64,000 nt of DNA from a virus. Below the pieces are notes generated by a model, which made no database searches, was not told the origin of the DNA, and worked only from the letters and a program-made list of their open reading frames with translations. Both the position numbers and the translations under genes were made by a program. Within the stretch, counting starts at the first letter, position 1, and the number at the start of each line of letters is the position of its first letter. Below are positions 30,167 through 37,496 of the stretch, in pieces. The stretch covers positions 45,033 through 109,032 of the IMG/VR virus record IMGVR_UViG_3300042880_000420, one strand, 5' to 3'.

Positions 30167-30183
30167 TTTGTAAAAATAAAATA

Positions 30184-30477
30184 TTAAATAAATTCATAAA
30201 TCAAATGTGGATAAGTTTCTAATAATTTACTTATTACATAATTTTGTAATGCGTTAATTAAATTTGTATAAGGATTAACTTCTGATTCTTCATAGATTAA
30301 ATCAGTAATATCAGTATAAGGAATACATCCTTTTACATCACCATTTAAATTTGTAATATTAACATCCATATTTATTTTACCATAAGGTTCTAAATGTGGT
30401 ACCAATACTAAAATAGGATTTTTAAATATTTGTTCATTAGTTGGATTTTCAAACAATCCTGTAATTTTTATTGCCAT
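30184..30477 (-). CDS. Hypothetical protein (97 aa)
   Basis: The protein is 97 aa. The N-terminal half is beta-like (MAIKITGLFENPTNEQIF) and the C-terminal helix reads NALQNYVISKLLETYPHL. I do not recognise a family. It lies 21 bp downstream of the 1028-aa fibre gene and is probably cotranscribed with it. Small proteins in this position are often fibre assembly factors, but nothing in the sequence confirms that. Confidence 0.6.
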   Translation of the reverse strand: MAIKITGLFENPTNEQIFKNPILVLVPHLEPYGKINMDVNITNLNGDVKGCIPYTDITDLIYEESEVNPYTNLINALQNYVISKLLETYPHLIYEFI

Positions 30478-30498
30478 TTTATTTTATTTTTATGTTAT

Positions 30499-33400
30499 TT
30501 AAGATAAGATTCCCATATTGCGAAGTTGTGTTATTGCTTGCCCTATTGTATAGCCGTCGAAAGTATCTAAGTCAATTGAGCCATTATTTGTATAAGTTGC
30601 AGCAGCCATAGCAGTAGTTCCTTGTATAGTTGGTACAGCATTGTACAAACCAATTTTGTTATCGCCTTTTACACAAAGTACATCTCTAGAATTATTTGAA
30701 AGTTTTAAAAGCGTGTCATTTGCGTTGTTTCGACTTATAGCTTCAATAGCTCTGTAGTCAGCTGCCGATGTCAAAGTTGGAAGTATATACATACCACGTG
30801 TGATCCCATCAGCGGTTCCTGTTTGATTAATGGTTGTTGTAATTTGTATAGAATTTCTTTGCCAAGACCCTGATGTAGGAGAGTATGACCCTGCGACTGA
30901 AAGTGCTGCTAAATTACTTGCATGCCCAAGCCAATTAGCCCCTCTTATCGTTACTGTTGGATTAACACCATCTTGTACCCAAACTGTATAACCTCTATCA
31001 AATCTAGTTTCGCCGGTAGACCAAGTATATGAAAAGCCACCACCCGTAATATTCCCAAAAGATAGATTTCCATTATTAGCAACTGTAAATAAACTAGTTG
31101 GTGTAGCGTTTTGTAACAAAAATACATTCCCAGTAGATGCTGAATTTCCTTTACCATGAATAGTAGCTGTAGGAACCGAATATTCAAAGTCACCAACTGC
31201 AAACATATCACCATGAAATTTACCTGCAAAAGTTGGATTTACAGCACCTCTGTTTGTAGAAAATTCTAAAGTAGCATTTGTGGTATCGTAGTAACGACTT
31301 CTTACTCTCACAGTTAAAGCAGCTCCAAGAGTACTGTGAGTTACCAAAAATCCCATACCTGCGTAGTTAGTAGTAGCATAAGTACCACTATTTGAGGTAA
31401 GCATTAAATTATTTAGATTTCCGTTGGACACTATATAAAAAGCTCCATTATTACTATTAGCTGCGCCTGCATAAGTCGTAGCAAATGAATAAGGACTTAT
31501 ACTTGTATCTGTAGCAATTATTCTACCACTAGTACTTTCCCACGCATTATGAGTTCCTAATACTGATGTTAAAGTTGGATTATAGTAAATTCCACGTACA
31601 GTACCATTTGCTGTACCTGTTTGGTTGATGATACCTGAAACGCGCAAGCTTGTAAAATTTGCATTGCCACTTGTAGGCTGCCATATAGCATTCCCAGTAC
31701 TTACATGTAGTCCATTAATTGTTCCTGAAGTTGGATTCGAATTAGTCCAAATTGTAGCAGCAGTAACATTATCTCCTGAAACCATTACTCGACCAATTAA
31801 ACTTAAACCTTGTTCTCCTATTCCTGTTTCAATTCTCCAAGTCCTAAATCTTCCATCTGATGTAATAATAGCGACCCCCAGGGAAGAGTGATAAATATTT
31901 TGGTCATTATCTATTTTAAATATATTAGTAGGTGTACTATTTTGTACTAAAAATGCAGTGCCTGTACTAGCGCTATCACCTCTAACGTGTAAACGAGCAG
32001 ATGGAGTAGTTGAAAATCCTATACCCCAACCATTATCTCTAGAAAAAGTACCTATTGCTTGATTATTTGTAAGAACGACTATCTTATCGTAAGTTGCAAA
32101 TGAAGCTTGAAACCCTGTAGTTCTACTGCTACCTTGGTCTCCGGCTAAGTTTAAATAATTAGCTGCTTTTAGTCCTATATCACCATCCGCATATAATTTT
32201 TGAGTTGGGTTAGTAGTTCCTATACTTACATTCCCATTTTCAATAATTCGCATAGCTTCTACAGAATTTGTAGTATTATTTGAGCTAGTATGAAAACGTA
32301 TATTGGTATAACCTAAAGAGCCAATACCACCTAAGTATAAAATATTTTGCGATAGATTAATCACAGAAGTTAAGGTGTTTATAAAACCAACTGAATTAGT
32401 ATACGATTGAGTAGTAAGGTAAAATTCTTTAACCGTATTATCAGATAGTGTAGTTTGGGCTAACATGTTTCCAACTAAATGCAAAGCTTGTGAAGGTGTA
32501 GTAGTACCTATACCTACTTTTGTAGCCAAAAGGGTATCTAAAGCAAGGTTTCCTAAAGTAGTACTAATCTGGCCTTGATATATTCCCCAAGTATTTGCTG
32601 CGTGTCTGCCGAAAGCAACATCAGAACTTGCACTGTTATAAAAACCACTGCCAGAGTTACCTGCAAATATTCTACCATTACCGTTCATCCAGATATTAGC
32701 ACCAAATCCAGGACCACTACCTGATGTGCTTGAATCAGATATAAGAAGTCCAATACTTGTAGCTCCTGTATTACCAATTTTAAGTCCTTTAAATATGCTA
32801 ACACTACCACCACCTCTAAATTCAGCTTCTCCATTATTGAACTGCTCAAATAAAGTTGTAGGTGTAGAGTTTCTAAATACTACAGCAGAACCAGTACTAG
32901 CAGATGCACCTTGTACAGCTAACCTAGCCAAATCAGATGTAGTACCTATAGAAACATTACCACCACTACCAAACATTCTCATTCTCTCTACACCACCAGC
33001 CATAAGTAAGTAATTCATACCACCCATGTCGCCTGAATATGTATTAGGTGTCGAACCGCTAGTTATTCCAAATTCACCGTATGTATTCCCATTAGCTCCA
33101 ATATACCGTATCATAGTTCCAAAAGAAACATCGTTTTGTCGTATAGCTACAGGAACAGTACTTGCTCCTGTTTTTACAATATGTAATTGGTATAACGGAT
33201 TAGATGTGCCTATACCTATTCTATTAGCAAATAAATTATTAGCTCCTAAATCTACATTAGCAGTTGCACCTGTATACGGTACATATCCAGTTAAATTAGA
33301 TGTTAATGCTATAGTTCCAGCAGTATCAGGTAATGTATATATTCTATCTGCTGTATTAGTATTAGTAAAAGATGCGTTAAACGTATTCGCTACGTTTCTT

Positions 33401-33585
33401 AATAAAAATGTTGTATCTAAAAATGTTTTAGCTCCTAAATTAGTTTGTACAAAGGCTAACTTCATATCTCCTTTTGTATCAGCATATGCTTTAACTGCTT
33501 TTTGTGAAGGTACAAGTAAATCACTATCAGCAGATAATAGTGGATCAGTATCTATAGGTACCCCTCTTGTAGTTCCTTGTGCCAA
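30499..33585 (-). CDS. Long tail/head fibre protein with internal triplicated motif (1028 aa)
   Basis: The protein is 1028 aa. The N-terminal part is typical of phage fibres (LVPSQKAVKAYAD near residue 24, RIYTLPDTAGTIAL, then YVPYTGATANVDLG and IGIGTSNP). The shaft is Gly/Ser/Asn/Thr-rich. A motif of the form SASTGxxxxxxNxTPTxxF occurs three times (nt 32848-32912, 31922-31985, 31094-31150). No C-terminal S74 chaperone is seen. The start is TTG at 33583-33585. Its first codons (TTG GCA CAA GGA ACT) are nearly identical to those of the HNH gene directly upstream (ATG GCA CAA GGA ACA). The original ATG was therefore probably taken over by the inserted HNH gene. It is probably a receptor-binding fibre. 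Confidence 0.85.
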   Translation of the reverse strand: MAQGTTRGVPIDTDPLLSADSDLLVPSQKAVKAYADTKGDMKLAFVQTNLGAKTFLDTTFLLRNVANTFNASFTNTNTADRIYTLPDTAGTIALTSNLTGYVPYTGATANVDLGANNLFANRIGIGTSNPLYQLHIVKTGASTVPVAIRQNDVSFGTMIRYIGANGNTYGEFGITSGSTPNTYSGDMGGMNYLLMAGGVERMRMFGSGGNVSIGTTSDLARLAVQGASASTGSAVVFRNSTPTTLFEQFNNGEAEFRGGGSVSIFKGLKIGNTGATSIGLLISDSSTSGSGPGFGANIWMNGNGRIFAGNSGSGFYNSASSDVAFGRHAANTWGIYQGQISTTLGNLALDTLLATKVGIGTTTPSQALHLVGNMLAQTTLSDNTVKEFYLTTQSYTNSVGFINTLTSVINLSQNILYLGGIGSLGYTNIRFHTSSNNTTNSVEAMRIIENGNVSIGTTNPTQKLYADGDIGLKAANYLNLAGDQGSSRTTGFQASFATYDKIVVLTNNQAIGTFSRDNGWGIGFSTTPSARLHVRGDSASTGTAFLVQNSTPTNIFKIDNDQNIYHSSLGVAIITSDGRFRTWRIETGIGEQGLSLIGRVMVSGDNVTAATIWTNSNPTSGTINGLHVSTGNAIWQPTSGNANFTSLRVSGIINQTGTANGTVRGIYYNPTLTSVLGTHNAWESTSGRIIATDTSISPYSFATTYAGAANSNNGAFYIVSNGNLNNLMLTSNSGTYATTNYAGMGFLVTHSTLGAALTVRVRSRYYDTTNATLEFSTNRGAVNPTFAGKFHGDMFAVGDFEYSVPTATIHGKGNSASTGNVFLLQNATPTSLFTVANNGNLSFGNITGGGFSYTWSTGETRFDRGYTVWVQDGVNPTVTIRGANWLGHASNLAALSVAGSYSPTSGSWQRNSIQITTTINQTGTADGITRGMYILPTLTSAADYRAIEAISRNNANDTLLKLSNNSRDVLCVKGDNKIGLYNAVPTIQGTTAMAAATYTNNGSIDLDTFDGYTIGQAITQLRNMGILS
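33572..33584 (-). repeat. 13-bp direct repeat bounding the HNH gene, fibre copy
   Basis: The minus strand reads TGGCACAAGGAAC. The same 13-mer occurs at 34205-34217. The two copies are 633 bp apart (211 codons) and enclose the HNH gene. Confidence 0.85.
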
Positions 33586-33591
33586 AATATT

Positions 33592-34218
33592 TTAATTTAA
33601 GTTGTTAATAATCTGCTGAAATGTTGATATTAAATTTATTTCTTCGTTTCTTTTTTTTGGATGATGTTTTTTGCACAAACATATTCCATTATTTATATCA
33701 TATCTTAATTCAGGGTAATCTTTCCATGATAATATATGATGAGATTCTAATCTTCCTTCACAATCTAAATTATTAATCTTACATTTCCAATCATCTCTTT
33801 TCTTTACTGAAATACTCCATTCTCCATGTAATTGACCTCCACGTTCTTTAATATCATCTTTTAATTTTGTTCTATCTTCTATCCATTGATATGCTTTTTC
33901 TTTTGTGTATTTACCTGTTAATGTTTTAGATATTTTTTCTTTAACATGATTAGGAACAGAAAATCCTTTTCTAACTTTTCTTGATTTTGCAGTACAACTT
34001 CTAGAACAATATTTAGGATTTTTATTTGATGAAGTGTAATTATTTCCACAACAAATACAAATATATTCTTTAGTAAAATAAGCTCCTTTATTTTTTACAT
34101 TTTTGTTAGAATTACTTATTTTTTGTTTATGCTCTTCAGTTAATTTATGTCCTTTGGTATGAGTGTTTCCATTCAACCAATAATATTTTTTAATAAATTC
34201 TGCTGTTCCTTGTGCCAT
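33592..34218 (-). CDS. HNH homing endonuclease with NUMOD3-like repeats (208 aa)
   Basis: The protein is 208 aa. Two NUMOD3-type DNA-binding segments are visible: GHKLTEEHKQKISNSN (about residues 23-38) and VKEKISKTLTGKYTKEK (about residues 91-108). Between them lies a Cys4 zinc element (CICCGN...CSRSC). The C-terminal HNH core is SHHILSWKDYPELRYD, then NNGICLCKKHH. This is a free-standing homing-type nuclease that nicks DNA to spread itself. It lies between the 413-aa protein and the long fibre gene and begins with the same five residues as the fibre (MAQGT). Its stop is 6 bp before the fibre's TTG start. The insertion into the fibre's first codons is inferred from the repeat. Confidence 0.9.
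   Translation of the reverse strand: MAQGTAEFIKKYYWLNGNTHTKGHKLTEEHKQKISNSNKNVKNKGAYFTKEYICICCGNNYTSSNKNPKYCSRSCTAKSRKVRKGFSVPNHVKEKISKTLTGKYTKEKAYQWIEDRTKLKDDIKERGGQLHGEWSISVKKRDDWKCKINNLDCEGRLESHHILSWKDYPELRYDINNGICLCKKHHPKKRNEEINLISTFQQIINNLN
34205..34217 (-). repeat. 13-bp direct repeat bounding the HNH gene, HNH copy
   Basis: This is the second copy of TGGCACAAGGAAC on the minus strand. It forms codons 1-5 of the HNH gene. Confidence 0.85.
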
Positions 34219-34229
34219 GTTTTTTTTTA

Positions 34230-35471
34230 TTATCTACTTACTTCTTCCCAATCCATTGATGCAACAAGAGTATCATTAGCACCATCAGATGCTACTATTA
34301 ATGTTAACTCATAAGGTGTTGATGATAAACTATTTCTTTCTAATTGAAATTTAAAAAGTGCATCTTTTAAAATGTCTACTTGATTTTTTGATTGGTTACT
34401 TTCACTAAAAAATCCACTTCCAAGTATTCTTCCTCCTGAAAAACTAGTTCCTGTTATATTATATTCTACAGAAGAATTTGTTCCTGCACTTACCCAAGAA
34501 CCACCTGTAGTAGCTCCTGTTCCTACAAGTTGCCAATTATAATTACCTGTAGTAATTGGTAATATAGATAATGCAGAAGGAATTACTACAGCGTCTAATC
34601 TTGTAGATTTAAGACGTAAACTTATTATAGGATAAAATGTTCCTGATGTTCCTAATGTTCTTGGTGTATTAACAGGAATTCCAATAGCTTGTTGTGATCC
34701 ATTAAGTTCATACCCCCCTTCAGATAATACAGTAGAACATATTTGTTTTAATGTACTTGCCCCACTTGTAATTCCTGTATTTGTTATTTCATATCTTAAT
34801 GGTAAAGAAGCTGTAGTAATATATGTAGATGCAATTATGTTAGCATGATGAAAGTTATGACAAACATAAAAATTACCATTTATAACAAAACCTATTCTAA
34901 CTGTTCCCACTCCTAACCACTCAAGATCCATAAATAAAATCTGAGATTTTGTTAAATCAAGTGTTATTCCACTAGGACCTGTTCCATTCATAGGATCAAC
35001 ATTCCAACTTGATTGAGCAACAGGTGTATTTACTAATGCACCTGAAACTGAAGTTCTTTCAACAAAACTAACTGTACTATCATTTTGTTCTAAATAATAA
35101 CCATTAGCTGCTCCATAATATCCAATTCTTTGTCTAAGGTTAGTTTTAGCAGGGCTCATTACAAAAGTACTAAGTACTAACAAACTTTTACCAGGTTGGT
35201 ATGAAAATACTTTAAAAGTCTCTCTAACAACTTCAGAACCTGATGCTGTTGTTACAGCAAGGTCAACTAATCCTTGAGCAGAATTAAATGTTGCTGTTCC
35301 ACTTGTAGCAGTGGCTGTAGCCCACAACCCATTATCTGCATATCTATGACTAGAGTCAAACAATGTAAATGGTTCACTAACTCTTAATCTACCAAATGCA
35401 TCTATGTTAGGAGAGTTTGCATATGAGATAGCTGGACTTATTATACTATATCCTGAATAATTCTGTGCCAT
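34230..35471 (-). CDS. Virion surface/fibre-base protein (413 aa)
   Basis: The protein is 413 aa and beta-rich. The N-terminal segment DAFGRLRVSEPFTLFDSSHR (residues 25-44) is a pattern I know from structural proteins of many marine and gut phages, usually in the tail-fibre or baseplate region. The rest alternates Ser/Thr/Gly-rich strands and ends MDWEEVSR. No catalytic motif is visible. Its gene is followed by the HNH insertion and then the long fibre gene. It is likely a fibre base or decoration component. Confidence 0.75.
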   Translation of the reverse strand: MAQNYSGYSIISPAISYANSPNIDAFGRLRVSEPFTLFDSSHRYADNGLWATATATSGTATFNSAQGLVDLAVTTASGSEVVRETFKVFSYQPGKSLLVLSTFVMSPAKTNLRQRIGYYGAANGYYLEQNDSTVSFVERTSVSGALVNTPVAQSSWNVDPMNGTGPSGITLDLTKSQILFMDLEWLGVGTVRIGFVINGNFYVCHNFHHANIIASTYITTASLPLRYEITNTGITSGASTLKQICSTVLSEGGYELNGSQQAIGIPVNTPRTLGTSGTFYPIISLRLKSTRLDAVVIPSALSILPITTGNYNWQLVGTGATTGGSWVSAGTNSSVEYNITGTSFSGGRILGSGFFSESNQSKNQVDILKDALFKFQLERNSLSSTPYELTLIVASDGANDTLVASMDWEEVSR

Positions 35472-35473
35472 AA

Positions 35474-35803
35474 TTAACTAATTTCTGTACCCCAAACTTG
35501 AAATGATAGGCTACTGTTTCCTGAATAAATTCTTATTTTATCTGTAGTTGCAAGTGTTACACCTATTGTAGCAATGAATGTATCATTACCAGCTAACGTT
35601 ACATCATAGTAAAGATAGTCTTTATTAGATGTTGCTGCGCCTGCTTCTGATATAGAAATTCTAAATGTTGTTTGTGAACTTCCTCTATTACATACGGATA
35701 AAGAACTACATACAGTTGATGTAGCAGAAGGAACAGTATACAAATCTGTTTCCGTTGTTGCTGATGGACTACTTTGTCCTAATATTTTATATACGTTACC
35801 CAT
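35474..35803 (-). CDS. Small beta-sandwich virion protein (109 aa)
   Basis: The protein is 109 aa. The pattern ETDLYTVPSATSTVCSSLSV, then LAGNDTFIATIGVTL and IRIYSGNSSLSFQVWGTE is that of small decoration or fibre-tip proteins encoded next to phage fibre genes. It has no signal peptide. It sits 2 bp from the 413-aa gene. The exact place in the virion is unknown. Confidence 0.7.
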   Translation of the reverse strand: MGNVYKILGQSSPSATTETDLYTVPSATSTVCSSLSVCNRGSSQTTFRISISEAGAATSNKDYLYYDVTLAGNDTFIATIGVTLATTDKIRIYSGNSSLSFQVWGTEIS

Positions 35804-35807
35804 AATT

Positions 35808-36053
35808 TTATGCTCCCATTAATAAAAAGTTTTGTTCAAAACCTGCTGCATTGCTTCCTGCTGAAATCCAAGCTGTACCATTCCATATAAATAATGCTAA
35901 TAATGTTGTATCAAAAACTATATATCCTTTATCAGATGTAGTTAAACTTAATGCATTTCTTTGTGTAGTAGTTAAATTATATATTCTACCTGCTTTGATT
36001 TCATTTGAATCAAGGTCAAGATTATGATAATATTTTTTGTCTATATTTGGCAT
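35808..36053 (-). CDS. Small fibre-adaptor-like protein (81 aa)
   Basis: The protein is 81 aa and contains TTTQRNALSLTTSDKGYIVF followed by LALFIWNGTAWISAG. This is a recurrent fibre element (RxAL...KGxxVFDTxxxxLxxWNGTAW) that forms a trimeric beta knob or attachment collar. It shares its boundary with the 202-aa gene (1-bp overlap). It is probably part of the head-fibre or tail-fibre complex. Confidence 0.7.
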   Translation of the reverse strand: MPNIDKKYYHNLDLDSNEIKAGRIYNLTTTQRNALSLTTSDKGYIVFDTTLLALFIWNGTAWISAGSNAAGFEQNFLLMGA

Positions 36054-36661
36054 TATGATAAATAAGCATAACCTGAAACAGGTTCTGAAAAAGTTATTTG
36101 TAAAATAGATGTAGTTGCATCTGTAACCACTCCAGAAATTTCATTACCAGATACATCAGTAATAAGAACATTAGGTACAAACCCAAGATTATGAGAAATA
36201 TTCCACACAGCAGAAGCAGTAGGAATATAGTACTGATACGAACCATTATTTATTGTTATATTAGGATTTATGTTAATTCTTGTACAGCATCCACCAACAT
36301 TAACATCTACAATATTTACATTTCCATCTCCTGTTGGATAAGAAAAACCTAAATCACAACATGGTATAATTGGACCACCAGAACATGTTTGACCAGCTGT
36401 TGTAAATCCACCAATATATGCTGCGGGATTTCCATTAAATGTAACAGGCAACCAAGACATATATGCTACACTAACTTGTGTAAGTGCACCTGCATCTTCG
36501 TTTTCAGCCCATTTTAAAATTTCATACCTAAGATTAGCCAAATCACAATCAATAGGAGATTTTGCACATTGAATTCCATACTGGTCATATTTATATTTTT
36601 CAACCATGCATTCTGCAAAATTTTCTTTGTAGACATCTTTATATAAAAGTACATTGCTCAT
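36053..36661 (-). CDS. Head/tail fibre protein (202 aa)
   Basis: The protein is 202 aa. The N-terminal part has Cys residues and a helical segment. The C-terminal domain (about residues 150-202) reads SAVWNISHNLGFVPNVLITD, then ISGVVTDATTSILQITF and ends SGYAYLS. This HNLG...P...DxxGNE...F...GxAYL pattern is a well-known C-terminal knob of phage fibres and head fibres. It overlaps the 81-aa fibre-element gene by 1 bp. It may be the crAss-type head fibre. Confidence 0.75.
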   Translation of the reverse strand: MSNVLLYKDVYKENFAECMVEKYKYDQYGIQCAKSPIDCDLANLRYEILKWAENEDAGALTQVSVAYMSWLPVTFNGNPAAYIGGFTTAGQTCSGGPIIPCCDLGFSYPTGDGNVNIVDVNVGGCCTRININPNITINNGSYQYYIPTASAVWNISHNLGFVPNVLITDVSGNEISGVVTDATTSILQITFSEPVSGYAYLS

Positions 36662-36663
36662 TA

Positions 36664-36804
36664 TTAGTTTGAATTATTTGTTTGTACAGCCAAGTTTTGT
36701 TCGTAAGAAGTAACACATGTGCTGCACACTTGTTTTCCATCTGATGCTGTTCTAACTTGACAAGAACAATTAATTGATGTACCGCAGTTTTGACATGTTC
36801 TCAT
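36664..36804 (-). CDS. Small zinc-ribbon-like protein (46 aa)
   Basis: A 46-aa frame starts at ATG 36802-36804. It carries CQNC (4-7), CSC (13-15) and CSTC (27-30), consistent with a small zinc-binding fold, and ends in a TAA adjacent to the next gene. It fills the gap between the 195-aa and 202-aa genes with 1-2 bp spacing, which supports it as real. I do not recognise a family. Confidence 0.65.
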   Translation of the reverse strand: MRTCQNCGTSINCSCQVRTASDGKQVCSTCVTSYEQNLAVQTNNSN

Positions 36805-36805
36805 A

Positions 36806-37393
36806 TTAATATTGGTTTTTGTGACAATCTTTACATCCTCCTATATATTTATCAAGTCGTTTTTTAGCATATGTTAATAATTCCATAGCTAAATTAGGAT
36901 CGTGACAATCTTCTGCTTTTACTTTTGCCGCATCAAAATAAGATTTAATTAACCTTAATTCGTTTAATCTTGCTCTTATTTCTACAGGGGGTTCACACGT
37001 TGCTAATTCAAGTTTACATAATTGTTGATTATAAACATTATAAGTTTGTGTCAATCTTAAATGATAATATTCAACATAAACTTGATCGTTAGGACTTACA
37101 GAATATTTAATTTTATAAATACCATCAGGTAATGCAGGTGCTTGTGGAGTACAATTACCAGAAATAATTCCTAAAGTACAAGCATTTAACACCAAATTAA
37201 ATGATGCCATACCGCTACTAGCATATGTTGTAACATCTATTTCAGCTGGTTCTGTAAATCCAGGAGAAGTAATTTGTAATGTAGCACATTTAACATCAAG
37301 TCCTTGTTGGTAAATACTTGCATCAACAACTCTAAAAATGCTTACATTATTAGTTTCGGGAATATCTAAATACAATTGATGTTGTGCTGGCAT
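36806..37393 (-). CDS. Virion-associated protein, beta N-terminus and helical Cys-containing C-terminus (195 aa)
   Basis: The protein is 195 aa. The first 125 residues look like a beta-sandwich. The C-terminal 60 residues are helical and contain CHDPN and a terminal CKDCH pair that may bind metal. A promoter-like motif and a terminator lie directly upstream, so this is the first gene of the fibre transcription unit. I do not know a named family. In this position it may anchor fibres to the capsid or tail. Confidence 0.65.
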   Translation of the reverse strand: MPAQHQLYLDIPETNNVSIFRVVDASIYQQGLDVKCATLQITSPGFTEPAEIDVTTYASSGMASFNLVLNACTLGIISGNCTPQAPALPDGIYKIKYSVSPNDQVYVEYYHLRLTQTYNVYNQQLCKLELATCEPPVEIRARLNELRLIKSYFDAAKVKAEDCHDPNLAMELLTYAKKRLDKYIGGCKDCHKNQY

Positions 37394-37405
37394 ATATTAC
37401 TAAGT

Positions 37406-37422
37406 TTACATTTAAAATATAC
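37406..37422 (-). promoter_or_regulatory. Candidate late promoter, copy 2
   Basis: The minus strand reads GTATATTTTAAATGTAA and matches the motifs at 7569-7585 and 45701-45717. It lies between the terminator at 37448-37483 and the first gene of the fibre unit, 13 bp before its ATG. Confidence 0.5.
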
Positions 37423-37447
37423 TGATTTTTTTTGTATTCTGCAAATA

Positions 37448-37483
37448 AAAAAAAAGAGAGGAATAAATCCTCTCTTTTTTATT
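37448..37483 (-). terminator. Strong intrinsic terminator after the 636-aa structural gene
   Basis: Perfect arms of AAAGAGAGGA type flank a short AT loop (about 37452-37480), with long T-runs on both strands. It lies 14 bp beyond the stop of the 636-aa gene. Confidence 0.85.
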
Positions 37484-37496
37484 TTTTAAGATATTA

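Noticed and set aside
33592-34218. Group I intron or intein carrying the HNH gene
   Set aside because: The 633-bp unit is almost entirely the HNH frame, with no room for an intron core, and it ends in a stop codon, which excludes an intein.
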